Part shown: positions 34,591-42,883 of the stretch, piece by piece
Numbering within the stretch: position 1 is the first letter of the stretch
Layout: each line of letters begins with the position of its first letter
Assembly: GCF_024298825.1 (NCBI RefSeq)
Contig: NZ_CP101153.1
Span: forward strand, 310,001-374,000
Length of the DNA stretch: 64,000 nucleotides
Reading direction: 5' to 3'
Source of the DNA: Haloglomus salinum
GTDB taxonomy: Archaea > Halobacteriota > Halobacteria > Halobacteriales > Haloarculaceae
Made by a program: the position numbers and the translations under genes
Notes under the pieces: model-generated
What the model saw: only the letters and a program-made list of their open reading frames with translations
What the model was told of the DNA's origin: nothing
Database searches by the model: none

Positions 34591-35221
34591 AGATTGATTT
34601 AGTATGCACGGTACTGTGCACTTCTAGAACGTCTTGACAACCGCGCTAAGGTCGGTGTGAGTTGTGATAGGCTGCGAAGTATTCAAATCCATGACCGAGG
34701 TGTAGATAGCTGGACGTGGCTGAAACTATTCGAGAACGAAGCGATTCATCATCCTACCTCTCGAAGGCGTGTTCAATGCTCTTGATACAGGTCTCGCCTC
34801 CTCGTAGACGCGTTTCCGGTTCGGGTGTGGCGAGAGCACCATTTCCTAATCGGGCAATCGCTCACCGAACAGTCGGGCGATATGACACCAGATCCAGATT
34901 GTCCGGCTGGCATCCTATCCCGGGAGGAACTCATCCTGAAGAATCTTCATCAGACGGTCCAGTTCGGCCGCGGAGAGGTCTTCGCGCTCGGCCACGAACG
35001 GCGCTTCGTCATATTATCAAGGGCCAGTTACGTCGCTGAGGCAGAAACGATCAATCCGGTTTGAGGCGTCCTCGGGATCGGTGGGACTTTGATGACCGTC
35101 GAACGTAGTCGAATACGTGCCTAATCCCGTCTCATCCGGACGATATCGCACCTGATTACGGCCCGCAGGTGTACAGTTTCCTATCGCAGTCGCTAAATAT
35201 ATCCTTCTCGCACCAGTATTT
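34591..35221. other. Gene-poor decayed interval
   Basis: About 630 bases with no convincing intact gene. On the minus strand near 34917-35019 a short open segment (AEREDLSAAELDRLMKILQD) looks protein-like but has stop codons directly upstream and no start codon, so it is a fragment. Other frames (for example 34825-35064, plus) show no recognised motif. Together with the rfbC relic and the low-GC gene at 33730 it suggests a recombination-prone patch. Confidence 0.5.
35193..35202 (+). promoter_or_regulatory. TATA box for the 35222 glycosyltransferase gene
   Basis: CTAAATATAT lies 20-29 bases before GTG 35222 and supports that start and a leaderless transcript for the two-gene unit 35222-37026. 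Confidence 0.6.
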
Positions 35222-36274
35222 GTGTCAGGAGAGGTCCTCTTCGTCACTTTCGGGGACGAGCAAACGGCGAGTACCCGCTATCGAGTCCTCAACTACCGAC
35301 CCTATTTTAACGACGCCGGCCTCAGCTATCGCGTTGATCTGAACCGGGACCGGGTCTTCACCTCTAACTGGTATGTTGACAAGGCGTACTACGCGATGAA
35401 ACTGTTGCGAGCAGCACGCAAGTACGATATCGTGTACATCCAGAAGGTTCTCCTCCCGGAACCGCTTGTACGGGCGCTCAGCCGGCTCACGACCGTCTTA
35501 TACGACTTCGATGACGCGGTCTACGCGGCGCCACCATGGGAGGACGAGGACGACGTGGACCCGCCGGAATTGTTTGAAAGAACCCTCGGACTCGTTGACG
35601 GAGTGGTGACCGGAAACCCACGGCTCACGAAGTACGCAGAAGAGTTCGCAACGCAGGTTCACTCGATTCCGACGCCGATTCCCCGCGACCGGTGTGTCAA
35701 GGCGCTTGAACAGGCGGGCGAGGATGACTCCGACCATGTGACAATCGGCTGGATCGGAAACCCCGAGAACCTCTGGTACCTCCGGCGGGTCCACGATCCG
35801 GTGACGACCGTACTCGACCGGTACGAGGAGGCCGAGCTACAGATTGTCACCTCGGCCGACCGAGAGTACACGCCGTTCGCGGACCGAATCGGGACCGATG
35901 TCTTCTATCGTGAGTGGTCGCTGGACGAGGAACTCAATCACCTCCGCGAATTCGACATCGCGATCCGGCCCCTGACGCACGACGAGTGGTCCTCGGCGAA
36001 GGGCGGGTTCACCTCCGTCATTCAGTGCATGGGCATGCGAACGCCGGTCGTCGTCACACCGGTGGAGATGCTCCGGGATATCGTCGCCCACGGCGAGGCC
36101 GGGTTCCACGCGGACGGCGACGAGGAGTGGGTAGAATACCTCTCGCGGTTGGTCGTGGATCCTCTCCTCAGGGAGGAGTTGTCCGCCAACGCGTTCGACG
36201 CTGTCGGCGCGCAAGAGTTCTGGACGGAACAGCGACAGACCGAGTTCGTTGGAACACTGCAGAGGTATCTCTGA
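35222..36274 (+). CDS. Glycosyltransferase, GT-B fold
   Basis: 350 residues, GTG start. The N-terminal half (LFVTFGDEQTASTRYRVLNY, YDFDDAVYAAPPWED) and C-terminal half (IGWIGNPENLWYL, KGGFTSVIQCMGMRTPVVVTPV) fit a GT-B glycosyltransferase related to family 4. The usual EGFP-type E-x7-E motif is replaced by AKGGFTSVIQCM, as in some haloarchaeal members. Its stop overlaps the start of the FkbM methyltransferase gene by one base (TGATG), so the enzymes are co-translated and may add and methylate the same sugar. Confidence 0.83.
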   Translation: MSGEVLFVTFGDEQTASTRYRVLNYRPYFNDAGLSYRVDLNRDRVFTSNWYVDKAYYAMKLLRAARKYDIVYIQKVLLPEPLVRALSRLTTVLYDFDDAVYAAPPWEDEDDVDPPELFERTLGLVDGVVTGNPRLTKYAEEFATQVHSIPTPIPRDRCVKALEQAGEDDSDHVTIGWIGNPENLWYLRRVHDPVTTVLDRYEEAELQIVTSADREYTPFADRIGTDVFYREWSLDEELNHLREFDIAIRPLTHDEWSSAKGGFTSVIQCMGMRTPVVVTPVEMLRDIVAHGEAGFHADGDEEWVEYLSRLVVDPLLREELSANAFDAVGAQEFWTEQRQTEFVGTLQRYL

Positions 36275-37026
36275 TGAGTGACCGATCGTTCGGGCGGAAG
36301 GTGCGCGAGACCTACGCAGACGGCGGATTCCGAGCGATACTCGAAAAGAGTCTGCCATACCTCTATCTCCGACACGTGCGGCCACACCTCCCGACGCGGG
36401 ACGTGCGTCTGAACCGCTACCGGATGCCAATCAATCGACTGTTCGACGGGTCAGTACCGTGGGTGAAAGTCAAAGCGGACCGACCCGGCTATGAGTCCGG
36501 ATTAATCGACGGCATCAACGAGCATGTTCGGGCGGGTGACGAGGTCGTGATTGTGGGCGGGGGGTACGGGGTGACGGCCCTGGCGGCTGCAGAGAAGGTG
36601 ACGACCGAGGGGTCCGTCATCGTGTACGAGGGCGCAGCCAGCAGTGTCGACCTCATCCGGCGGGTGGTCGAGAGCGAGGGCGTGGCCGACAGGGTGCAGG
36701 TGCGGCACGCGGTGGTCGGTGAACCCCGGAGTCTTCGCGGGGACCGTGGGGACGCCCGCGCCGTCGCCCCGAACGAACTCCCGGACTGTGACGTGCTGGA
36801 ACTGGACTGCGAGGGGACGGAAATGGAAATCCTTCCTGCCCTCGACAACCGACCCCGGACGATACTCGTCGAGACACACGGGATGTACGACGCACCTTCT
36901 GAGACGGTCGAATCGGAACTGCGGACGATGGGATACGAGATACACTCTAAGGCCGTAGCCGATAGGAATCAAGAGGAAACCTGTCGACGTCTCGATATTC
37001 ACGTGATAGCCGCTGTGAAACCATAG
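36274..37026 (+). CDS. FkbM family methyltransferase
   Basis: 250 residues from ATG 36274. An N-terminal extension (~75 residues) precedes the SAM-binding region EVVIVGGGYGVTALAAAEKV. The FkbM block is CDVLELDCEGTEMEILPAL. Transfers methyl from SAM to a hydroxyl, often on a glycan sugar. Overlap with the upstream glycosyltransferase gene suggests O-methylation of that sugar. The longer in-frame reading from 35914 lies inside that gene and is not used. Confidence 0.88.
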   Translation: MSDRSFGRKVRETYADGGFRAILEKSLPYLYLRHVRPHLPTRDVRLNRYRMPINRLFDGSVPWVKVKADRPGYESGLIDGINEHVRAGDEVVIVGGGYGVTALAAAEKVTTEGSVIVYEGAASSVDLIRRVVESEGVADRVQVRHAVVGEPRSLRGDRGDARAVAPNELPDCDVLELDCEGTEMEILPALDNRPRTILVETHGMYDAPSETVESELRTMGYEIHSKAVADRNQEETCRRLDIHVIAAVKP

Positions 37027-37767
37027 GCACCATAGTCGGCTACTAATCGAGTTCGATACTCCTCGTCGACCCAGATTACCGGAGAAGAAGTCATTGTCCG
37101 GAGATAGGGTGTCCAAAGCTTTGCCACCCGATTCACGGCATTCTCGCGGCGCGACAGGCTCAGTTGACCGTCAACAGCTTCGATGGGTTGACGATCAACA
37201 CCTAGACCCACCGACGTTAGGTGGTGGATTCTGCCGACTCTGTTTCGATGATGGACTCTCCGTCTGATGTTCCGGGCGAGTGCCGAAGTCCACCAACGCT
37301 ATCACTCCCCCGGTCCTTCAGTCGCCGATGGATTCGGCTTGGTGGAGTCGAAATGTCTGGAACGCACGAACCGAGCCCCAAAAGGATGGCATGACGGGGC
37401 TCCTGTCACGGGTCTCCACGGTTCTGGTTGGGATGAGGTACAGCCTGCTGCCCAATCACGAGGAGGAGGAAGTCCTCAGCGAAGACCACCTCAGCGTGCT
37501 GGGGAAAGAGTGGTTCCATGCGGCCATATTCAGCTGCGTCCGTGAACTAGACAGGGCAGTTTCACTCACCTCCGTCACCGAAATCGGGTCAGATACGCCC
37601 GGAGTCAAGACTGGCGAGCGTCTCGGGCGTAAGTTTTCGATAATCAGTTCGGATAGTTCTCGCCGCTCTCGAAACCGTTCCCAACGAATGGCGTCTCTGA
37701 TGCAGGACTCGGACGCTACCGACTCCGGAGTTCCAGGCGCTACGATCGGGTGTCCTGATCTGAACCG
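37027..37767. other. Unresolved interval, possible small ORF
   Basis: About 740 bases without a recognisable gene. A plus-strand frame open from 37280 to 37771 (163 residues or shorter, from ATG 37328: MDSAWWSRNVWNARTEP) ends in an ATGA overlap with the glycosyltransferase at 37768, which could mean coupling. The minus strand is open over part of the same stretch (IRDAIRWERFRERRELSELI). Neither resembles a family known to me. The interval may be decayed coding DNA. Confidence 0.4.
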
Positions 37768-38880
37768 ATGAGTCCGGCAGTACACACCGACGACGCCGTC
37801 TGCTTCGTCTCGCTCCCTGCCTACGGCTACTTCGTTCCCGACTCGGATATCGCACCGGGGGGCGCGGAACGACAGCTCTACCTCCTGGGTCAGGAGCTGC
37901 AGTCGGAGTTCGATATCCACATCGTCGTCGGTGACTACGGACAGCCCCTGACGGTGTACCGTGACGGTATCACGCTCCATCGTGCGTACACCCCGTCAGA
38001 GGACCCTGTCTGGTGGCAAACGATGGCGCTCCTCCGGGCAATGCGCCGCGCGGACGCCGACGTGTACGTCTATCGGGGGTTCCCCCGGAAGGCTGCCGTC
38101 ACGTACGGCATGGCCCGGCTACTCGGAACGCGGTGGGTGTACAATCTGGCCGCGGACCGGAACGTCGATTCGCATCCGGACCAGCTCTCGTCGCCGCTGT
38201 CGGTACTATTCCGACGGTCGCTCGAGGATGCTGACGGGATTATCGCACAGACCCCGTACCAGCGGAGCCGGCTCCGGGAGCGGTTCGGGGTCGATGCCAC
38301 AGTCGTCCCAAACGGGTACTCGCCTGCCGAGGAGCAGACGCCGTACGGTGACCGGGAGTACTTTCTTTGGGTCGGCCGGCTGGAGCGGGCACAGAAGCGC
38401 CCGCACCGCTTCCTGCAGCTGGCCGAAGCGCTCTCCAACTGTGCGTTCGTCCTCGCCGGCCCGGACGGGTCGTCGGAGGCGTACAACGAACGAATCGCAC
38501 GCCGGGCATCGGAACTCGACAACGTCACCAACCTCGGGCGGGTCAATCCGGATCGGATTCACGAGTGGTATCGGCGTGCCACAGCGCTTGTCAGCACCTC
38601 GGCACACGAGGGGTTCCCGAACACGTTCCTCGAGGCGTGGCGGTACGGGACCCCCGTCCTGAGTCTGGATATCGACCCCTCACGGTTCCTCCGGGGTCAG
38701 GAGGCTGGCTTCGCCCACGGTGAGTTCGAGACGCTAGCAGGGCTCGTTCAGATGCTGGACGACTCTGTCGACTGTCGCCGTGTATTCGGCGACCACGTTC
38801 GGGAGGAGTTCGAGGCGACGCTGACCATCTCCGAGACGGCCACCCAGTATGCCGAGGCCCTGCGGGCCGCACTCCGGTAG
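37768..38880 (+). CDS. Glycosyltransferase family 4
   Basis: 370 residues. GGAERQLYLLGQELQSEFD marks the N-terminal acceptor half. VPNGYSPAEEQ and FLWVGRLERAQKRPHRFLQLAEAL begin the nucleotide-sugar half, and HEGFPNTFLEAWRYGTPVLS holds the E-x7-E motif. A retaining GT-B enzyme acting in the cytoplasm on lipid-linked glycan. It precedes an asnB gene on the same strand by 68 bases. Confidence 0.9.
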   Translation: MSPAVHTDDAVCFVSLPAYGYFVPDSDIAPGGAERQLYLLGQELQSEFDIHIVVGDYGQPLTVYRDGITLHRAYTPSEDPVWWQTMALLRAMRRADADVYVYRGFPRKAAVTYGMARLLGTRWVYNLAADRNVDSHPDQLSSPLSVLFRRSLEDADGIIAQTPYQRSRLRERFGVDATVVPNGYSPAEEQTPYGDREYFLWVGRLERAQKRPHRFLQLAEALSNCAFVLAGPDGSSEAYNERIARRASELDNVTNLGRVNPDRIHEWYRRATALVSTSAHEGFPNTFLEAWRYGTPVLSLDIDPSRFLRGQEAGFAHGEFETLAGLVQMLDDSVDCRRVFGDHVREEFEATLTISETATQYAEALRAALR

Positions 38881-38948
38881 CCGCTGTAGGGCCGCCCCCG
38901 GTTCGAGGACCGAAGCTTGGATATCCCTGCTCACGTTCCGGTGGACCA

Positions 38949-40805
38949 ATGTGCGGCATCGGCGGTAAGCTCTCGTTCACCTCCCGCCTGGACCCGGGCA
39001 TCGGCGACGCGATGACCGCCTGCATGGACCACCGCGGCCCAGATGCTGAGGGCGTGTACGCGGACGGGCCGGCCCTCCTCGCCCACACCCGGCTCTCCAT
39101 CCTCGACCTCTCGGAAGCGGGCCGCCAGCCGATGGCCAGCGCCGACGGGAGCGTCCACATCGTCTTCAACGGGGAGATCTACAACTATCGCGAGCTCCGC
39201 GACCGGGCCGACCACTACCCCTTCCGGTCAGAGACAGACACGGAGGTCCTGCTCCACCTGTACGAGGAGCACGGTATCGACTGCCTGCAGTACCTCCGCG
39301 GGATGTTCGCCTTCGGTATCTGGGACGAGAACGAGGAGCGACTGTTCCTCGCGCGTGACCGCCTCGGACAGAAGCCGCTCTTCGTCCGGAACACGGACGA
39401 GGCATTCTGGTTCGGCTCGACGATCAAGACGCTCCTCGCCGATCCCGAAGTCCCGGCCGCCCCCGACCTCTCGGCCATCCGGGAGTACCTCACCTACCAG
39501 TACACGCCGCATCCGAAGACGGGCTTCGAGGGCATCGAGCAGCTCGGCCCTGCCGAGTACGCTGTCGTCGACGAGGACGGGATGGACCGCGAGCAGTACT
39601 GGTCACTCTCCTTCGCCGACCAGTTCGACGCCGGGCCACACGCCCTCGCGGCACGACTGCGCGAGGAACTCCGGGAGGCCACCCGGCTGCGGATGCGCAG
39701 CGACGTGCCTGTGGGTGTCTTCCTCTCGGGCGGCATCGACTCCTCGATCGTCACCGCCCTGATGAGCGACCTGGCCGACGAGCCGGTCAACACCTACTCT
39801 ATCGGCTTCGACAGGGCGGCCTACGACGAACTCGAGTTCGCCCGCGAAGTCGCCAGCGAGTACGACACGAACCACACGGAGTACACCGTCCAGCCGAACG
39901 CGATGGACGTGTTCCCGGAGCTGATCGAGCAGTACGAGATGCCCTTCGGCGACCCGTCGGCGCTCCCGACCTACTACGTCTCCCGGGCTGCCGCTCGGGA
40001 CACGACGGTCGCGCTGGGGGGCGATGCCGGGGACGAGACGTTCGCGGGCTACGACCGGTACACGTACGACTGGTTGACGCGCCGGGCGGGGCGGTTCCCC
40101 GGCTGGCTCCGGACTGCCGCGGAGACGGGTGGGCCACGGGTCGCGTCCGCGGTCGGTCAGGGGGAGCTGGCACAGGACATGGAGCGGTTCCTCGACGCTG
40201 CTGCCGGCGACGACGTCGAGCAGTATGCTGCGTACATCTGCCACGCGCTCGGCGACCAAGTCGAGCAGGTCTGGGACGGGCCGGCCCCAGACGACGAACT
40301 GCGGAACCTCCGCGAGGCGTTCGCCCGCACGGATGGCCCCACCCGGATGGACGAGATTACCCACGTCGACATCCAGACCTACCTCCCGGACGACCTGCTC
40401 GTCAAGGTCGACCGTGCGAGCATGGCCCACTCGCTGGAGGTCCGGTCACCGTTCCTCGACCACCGGTTCATGGAGTTCGCGGCCCGCGTCCCGGCCGAGT
40501 ACAAGTGGCGCCGCGGGAAGAAGAAGTGGCTCCTCAAGCGGGCGTTCGAGGACCTCCTCCCCGACCCCGTCCTAACCCGGGAGAAGCAGGGGTTCGGCGT
40601 CCCCATCGACGAGTGGTTCCGTGGCGACCTTCGCGCGTTCGGCCGCGAGAAACTGGAGTGGCTCGGCGGCCGTGAGCCGTTCGATGCGTCAGGAATCACG
40701 CGGACGTTCACGGAACACCTCGACGGCGAGGTGGACCACGGCTACCGTATCTGGGACCTCGTCATGCTCGAGGGGTGGTACGAGCGGTTCATCGATGACG
40801 AATGA
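38949..40805 (+). CDS. asnB: Asparagine synthase (glutamine-hydrolysing), glycan-cluster paralogue 1
   Basis: 618 residues. MCGIGGKL gives the catalytic Cys2, HRGPDAEG and VFNGEIYNYREL complete the glutaminase domain, and FLSGGIDSSIVTA is the PP-loop of the synthetase domain. The C-terminal VDRASMAHSLEVRSPFLDHR and EKQGFGVPIDEWF are standard AsnB blocks. Such paralogues in polysaccharide clusters may amidate uronic acids instead of aspartate. Followed 31 bases later by a SAM methyltransferase gene. Confidence 0.92.
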   Translation: MCGIGGKLSFTSRLDPGIGDAMTACMDHRGPDAEGVYADGPALLAHTRLSILDLSEAGRQPMASADGSVHIVFNGEIYNYRELRDRADHYPFRSETDTEVLLHLYEEHGIDCLQYLRGMFAFGIWDENEERLFLARDRLGQKPLFVRNTDEAFWFGSTIKTLLADPEVPAAPDLSAIREYLTYQYTPHPKTGFEGIEQLGPAEYAVVDEDGMDREQYWSLSFADQFDAGPHALAARLREELREATRLRMRSDVPVGVFLSGGIDSSIVTALMSDLADEPVNTYSIGFDRAAYDELEFAREVASEYDTNHTEYTVQPNAMDVFPELIEQYEMPFGDPSALPTYYVSRAAARDTTVALGGDAGDETFAGYDRYTYDWLTRRAGRFPGWLRTAAETGGPRVASAVGQGELAQDMERFLDAAAGDDVEQYAAYICHALGDQVEQVWDGPAPDDELRNLREAFARTDGPTRMDEITHVDIQTYLPDDLLVKVDRASMAHSLEVRSPFLDHRFMEFAARVPAEYKWRRGKKKWLLKRAFEDLLPDPVLTREKQGFGVPIDEWFRGDLRAFGREKLEWLGGREPFDASGITRTFTEHLDGEVDHGYRIWDLVMLEGWYERFIDDE

Positions 40806-40836
40806 TATTTCTCCCCCGTGTCGCTGAGTACGGCCA

Positions 40837-41658
40837 GTGACAGCGCGTTTCGCGTTCGGCGAGAACTGGGAATCGTTCCTCCAGGAGCTAGACGACGAAA
40901 GAATCGAGCAGGCCGAGCGGGAACTCCAGGACGTATTCGGCGAGAACGGATTACGCGGCCGGACGTTCCTCGATGCGGGATGTGGCAGTGGCCTGTTCTC
41001 GCTCGCTGCCCACCGGCTGGGCGCTTCGCGGGTGGTCAGCTTCGACTACGACGAGGACTCCGTGGCCTGCTGTCGACGGCTGCGTGACGAGGACGACGCC
41101 AGCCCCCGGAAGTGGGCGGTGGTGCAGGGTGACCTCCTCGATACGGACTTCATGGGCTCGCTGGGTCGGTTCGACCGTGTCTACTGCTGGGGTGTGGCTC
41201 ACCACACCGGGTCGATGTGGGACGCCATCGACAACGCGGCCGCCGCCGTCGCCCCGGGTGGGCGGCTGTGTCTCGGCATCTACAACGAGGTCGCCCCTGA
41301 CGAGGCGCTGTACGACTCGGTTCTGTCGACCCGCATCAAGCGGGTGTACAATCGCCTGCCCGTGCCGGCACAGGCACTCGCCGTTCGCGGCTACGGCCTG
41401 ACCCACCTCTCGATCCGGACGTTGCTGAGCCGCGAGGACCCCCGAACGTATCTCGAGCGCTACCGGCGGGAGCGGGGGATGGAGTACTGGCACGATATCC
41501 GGGACTGGCTGGGTGGGCTGCCGTTCGAGTACGCGACGCCTGCCGCGGTCGAGAACCACATCACCGATGCCGAGACGTTCGAGCATGTCCGCACGGAGGT
41601 TCCAGCAGACCTTCCGACGGCCGTCAATACCTACGTCTTCGACAGGAAATCGGAATAG
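40837..41658 (+). CDS. Class I SAM-dependent methyltransferase
   Basis: 273 residues, GTG start. Motif I is TFLDAGCGSGLFSLAAHRLGA, followed by VVSFDYDEDSV and the post-I region FDRVYCWGVAHHTGSMWDAID. The substrate is not evident; a glycan or lipid intermediate is suggested by location behind asnB on the same strand. The next gene is convergent. Confidence 0.88.
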   Translation: MTARFAFGENWESFLQELDDERIEQAERELQDVFGENGLRGRTFLDAGCGSGLFSLAAHRLGASRVVSFDYDEDSVACCRRLRDEDDASPRKWAVVQGDLLDTDFMGSLGRFDRVYCWGVAHHTGSMWDAIDNAAAAVAPGGRLCLGIYNEVAPDEALYDSVLSTRIKRVYNRLPVPAQALAVRGYGLTHLSIRTLLSREDPRTYLERYRRERGMEYWHDIRDWLGGLPFEYATPAAVENHITDAETFEHVRTEVPADLPTAVNTYVFDRKSE

Positions 41659-41673
41659 CTCCGGGTGGACGGC

Positions 41674-42783
41674 TCATCGAACCTTCTCGTACAGGGCCCC
41701 CATCCGCTCAACCATCGAGTCGACACCGAACTCATCGCGGGCTCGTTGCGCGGCCGCTCGACCGAGTGCCGCGGTCCGCTCGGGGTCCGCCAACAGGTCC
41801 GCAATCGCCTCCCCGAGAGGCGCCGGGGCCCGTGGTGGTACGTGAACCCCGTGCTCCCCGTCCATGACCAGCTCCGCACACCCGTCAACAGGCGTCGTCA
41901 CGATGGGCAGCCCGGCACACATCGCCTCCAAGAGCGCCCCGGGGAGTCCCTCGTAGTGCGAGGGGAAGACGAACAGGTCGAACAGCGCGAGCAGTTCGGG
42001 CACGTCGTCACGTCGGCCGAGCAGGTGGACCGAGTCCGCGACCCCGCGCCGCTCGGCGTGGGTCCGGAGCGCGTCCCGTTCGGGGCCGTCGCCGACGAGC
42101 AGCAGTTCGGCATCGGGATGTGCATCGAGCACGGCGGACCACGCCTCAAGCAGGTCGTGGTGCCCTTTCCGCTCGACCAGCCGCCCGACCGTCCCGACGA
42201 TGGGTCCATCGCCGAGTCCCAGCTCCGCTCGCAGCCCCTCCGGTTCGGACACGTCGTAGGCGTCCACGTCCCGTCCGTTCCGGATGACGGACACCCGGTC
42301 GGAATCGACGCCCCGTTCGATGATCCACTCGGCACCCGCTTCCGAGTTCGAGACGACGTGGTCCGAGAGTCCGAGCGTCGCCCGGTCGACGAGGTCGCGG
42401 TGGCGTGGCAACGATTCGGGGACCTCACGGACACCCGTGACGACCGTCGTCCCGGGACTCACCTGCCCGACGAGTCGGGCGAGAATGTTGTCGAAATAGA
42501 GGAACGACTGCAGGATGGCTGGGCGCTCGCGCCGGAGTGCGCGTGCGAGTCGAAGGGCAGGCCGCGGGTCGACCTTGTTCGCGGCGCCGAGCGACCGGAC
42601 GGGTACCGCGTCGTCGACCTCGTCGGCGAGCGGCCCCGGTTCGGCGATGGTCAACACCGTCGGGGCGAACCGGTCGCGGTCCAGGCCGTTCACCAAATCG
42701 ATCAGCGTCCGCTCGGTCCCTCCGACGGCCAGCGTCCCGATGAGATACCAGACCTGCGTCCGGTCGTCGCCGGTCGCCGTCAT
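41674..42783 (-). CDS. Glycosyltransferase family 4
   Basis: 369 residues. LIGTLAVGGTERTLIDLVNGL starts the acceptor domain. VGTVGRLVERKGHHDLLEAW and SHYEGLPGALLEAMCAGLPIV (E-x7-E) define a retaining GT-B. Divergent from the asnB gene at 42884, and convergent with the methyltransferase. Confidence 0.92.
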   Translation of the reverse strand: MTATGDDRTQVWYLIGTLAVGGTERTLIDLVNGLDRDRFAPTVLTIAEPGPLADEVDDAVPVRSLGAANKVDPRPALRLARALRRERPAILQSFLYFDNILARLVGQVSPGTTVVTGVREVPESLPRHRDLVDRATLGLSDHVVSNSEAGAEWIIERGVDSDRVSVIRNGRDVDAYDVSEPEGLRAELGLGDGPIVGTVGRLVERKGHHDLLEAWSAVLDAHPDAELLLVGDGPERDALRTHAERRGVADSVHLLGRRDDVPELLALFDLFVFPSHYEGLPGALLEAMCAGLPIVTTPVDGCAELVMDGEHGVHVPPRAPAPLGEAIADLLADPERTAALGRAAAQRARDEFGVDSMVERMGALYEKVR

Positions 42784-42883
42784 CGGCCGACCTGTGTCGA
42801 GGGGCGGGCAAAGGCCTTCGGAGTCGTCGCGACGGCACTACGGGACAGAAACCTTCTCCCGGCCCCCCCGCCTCCGACGACCC

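Noticed and set aside
34716-35064. Overlapping plus-strand frames of 79 and 107 codons as transposase remnants
   Set aside because: No transposase motif or terminal inverted repeats could be identified; recorded only as decayed DNA.
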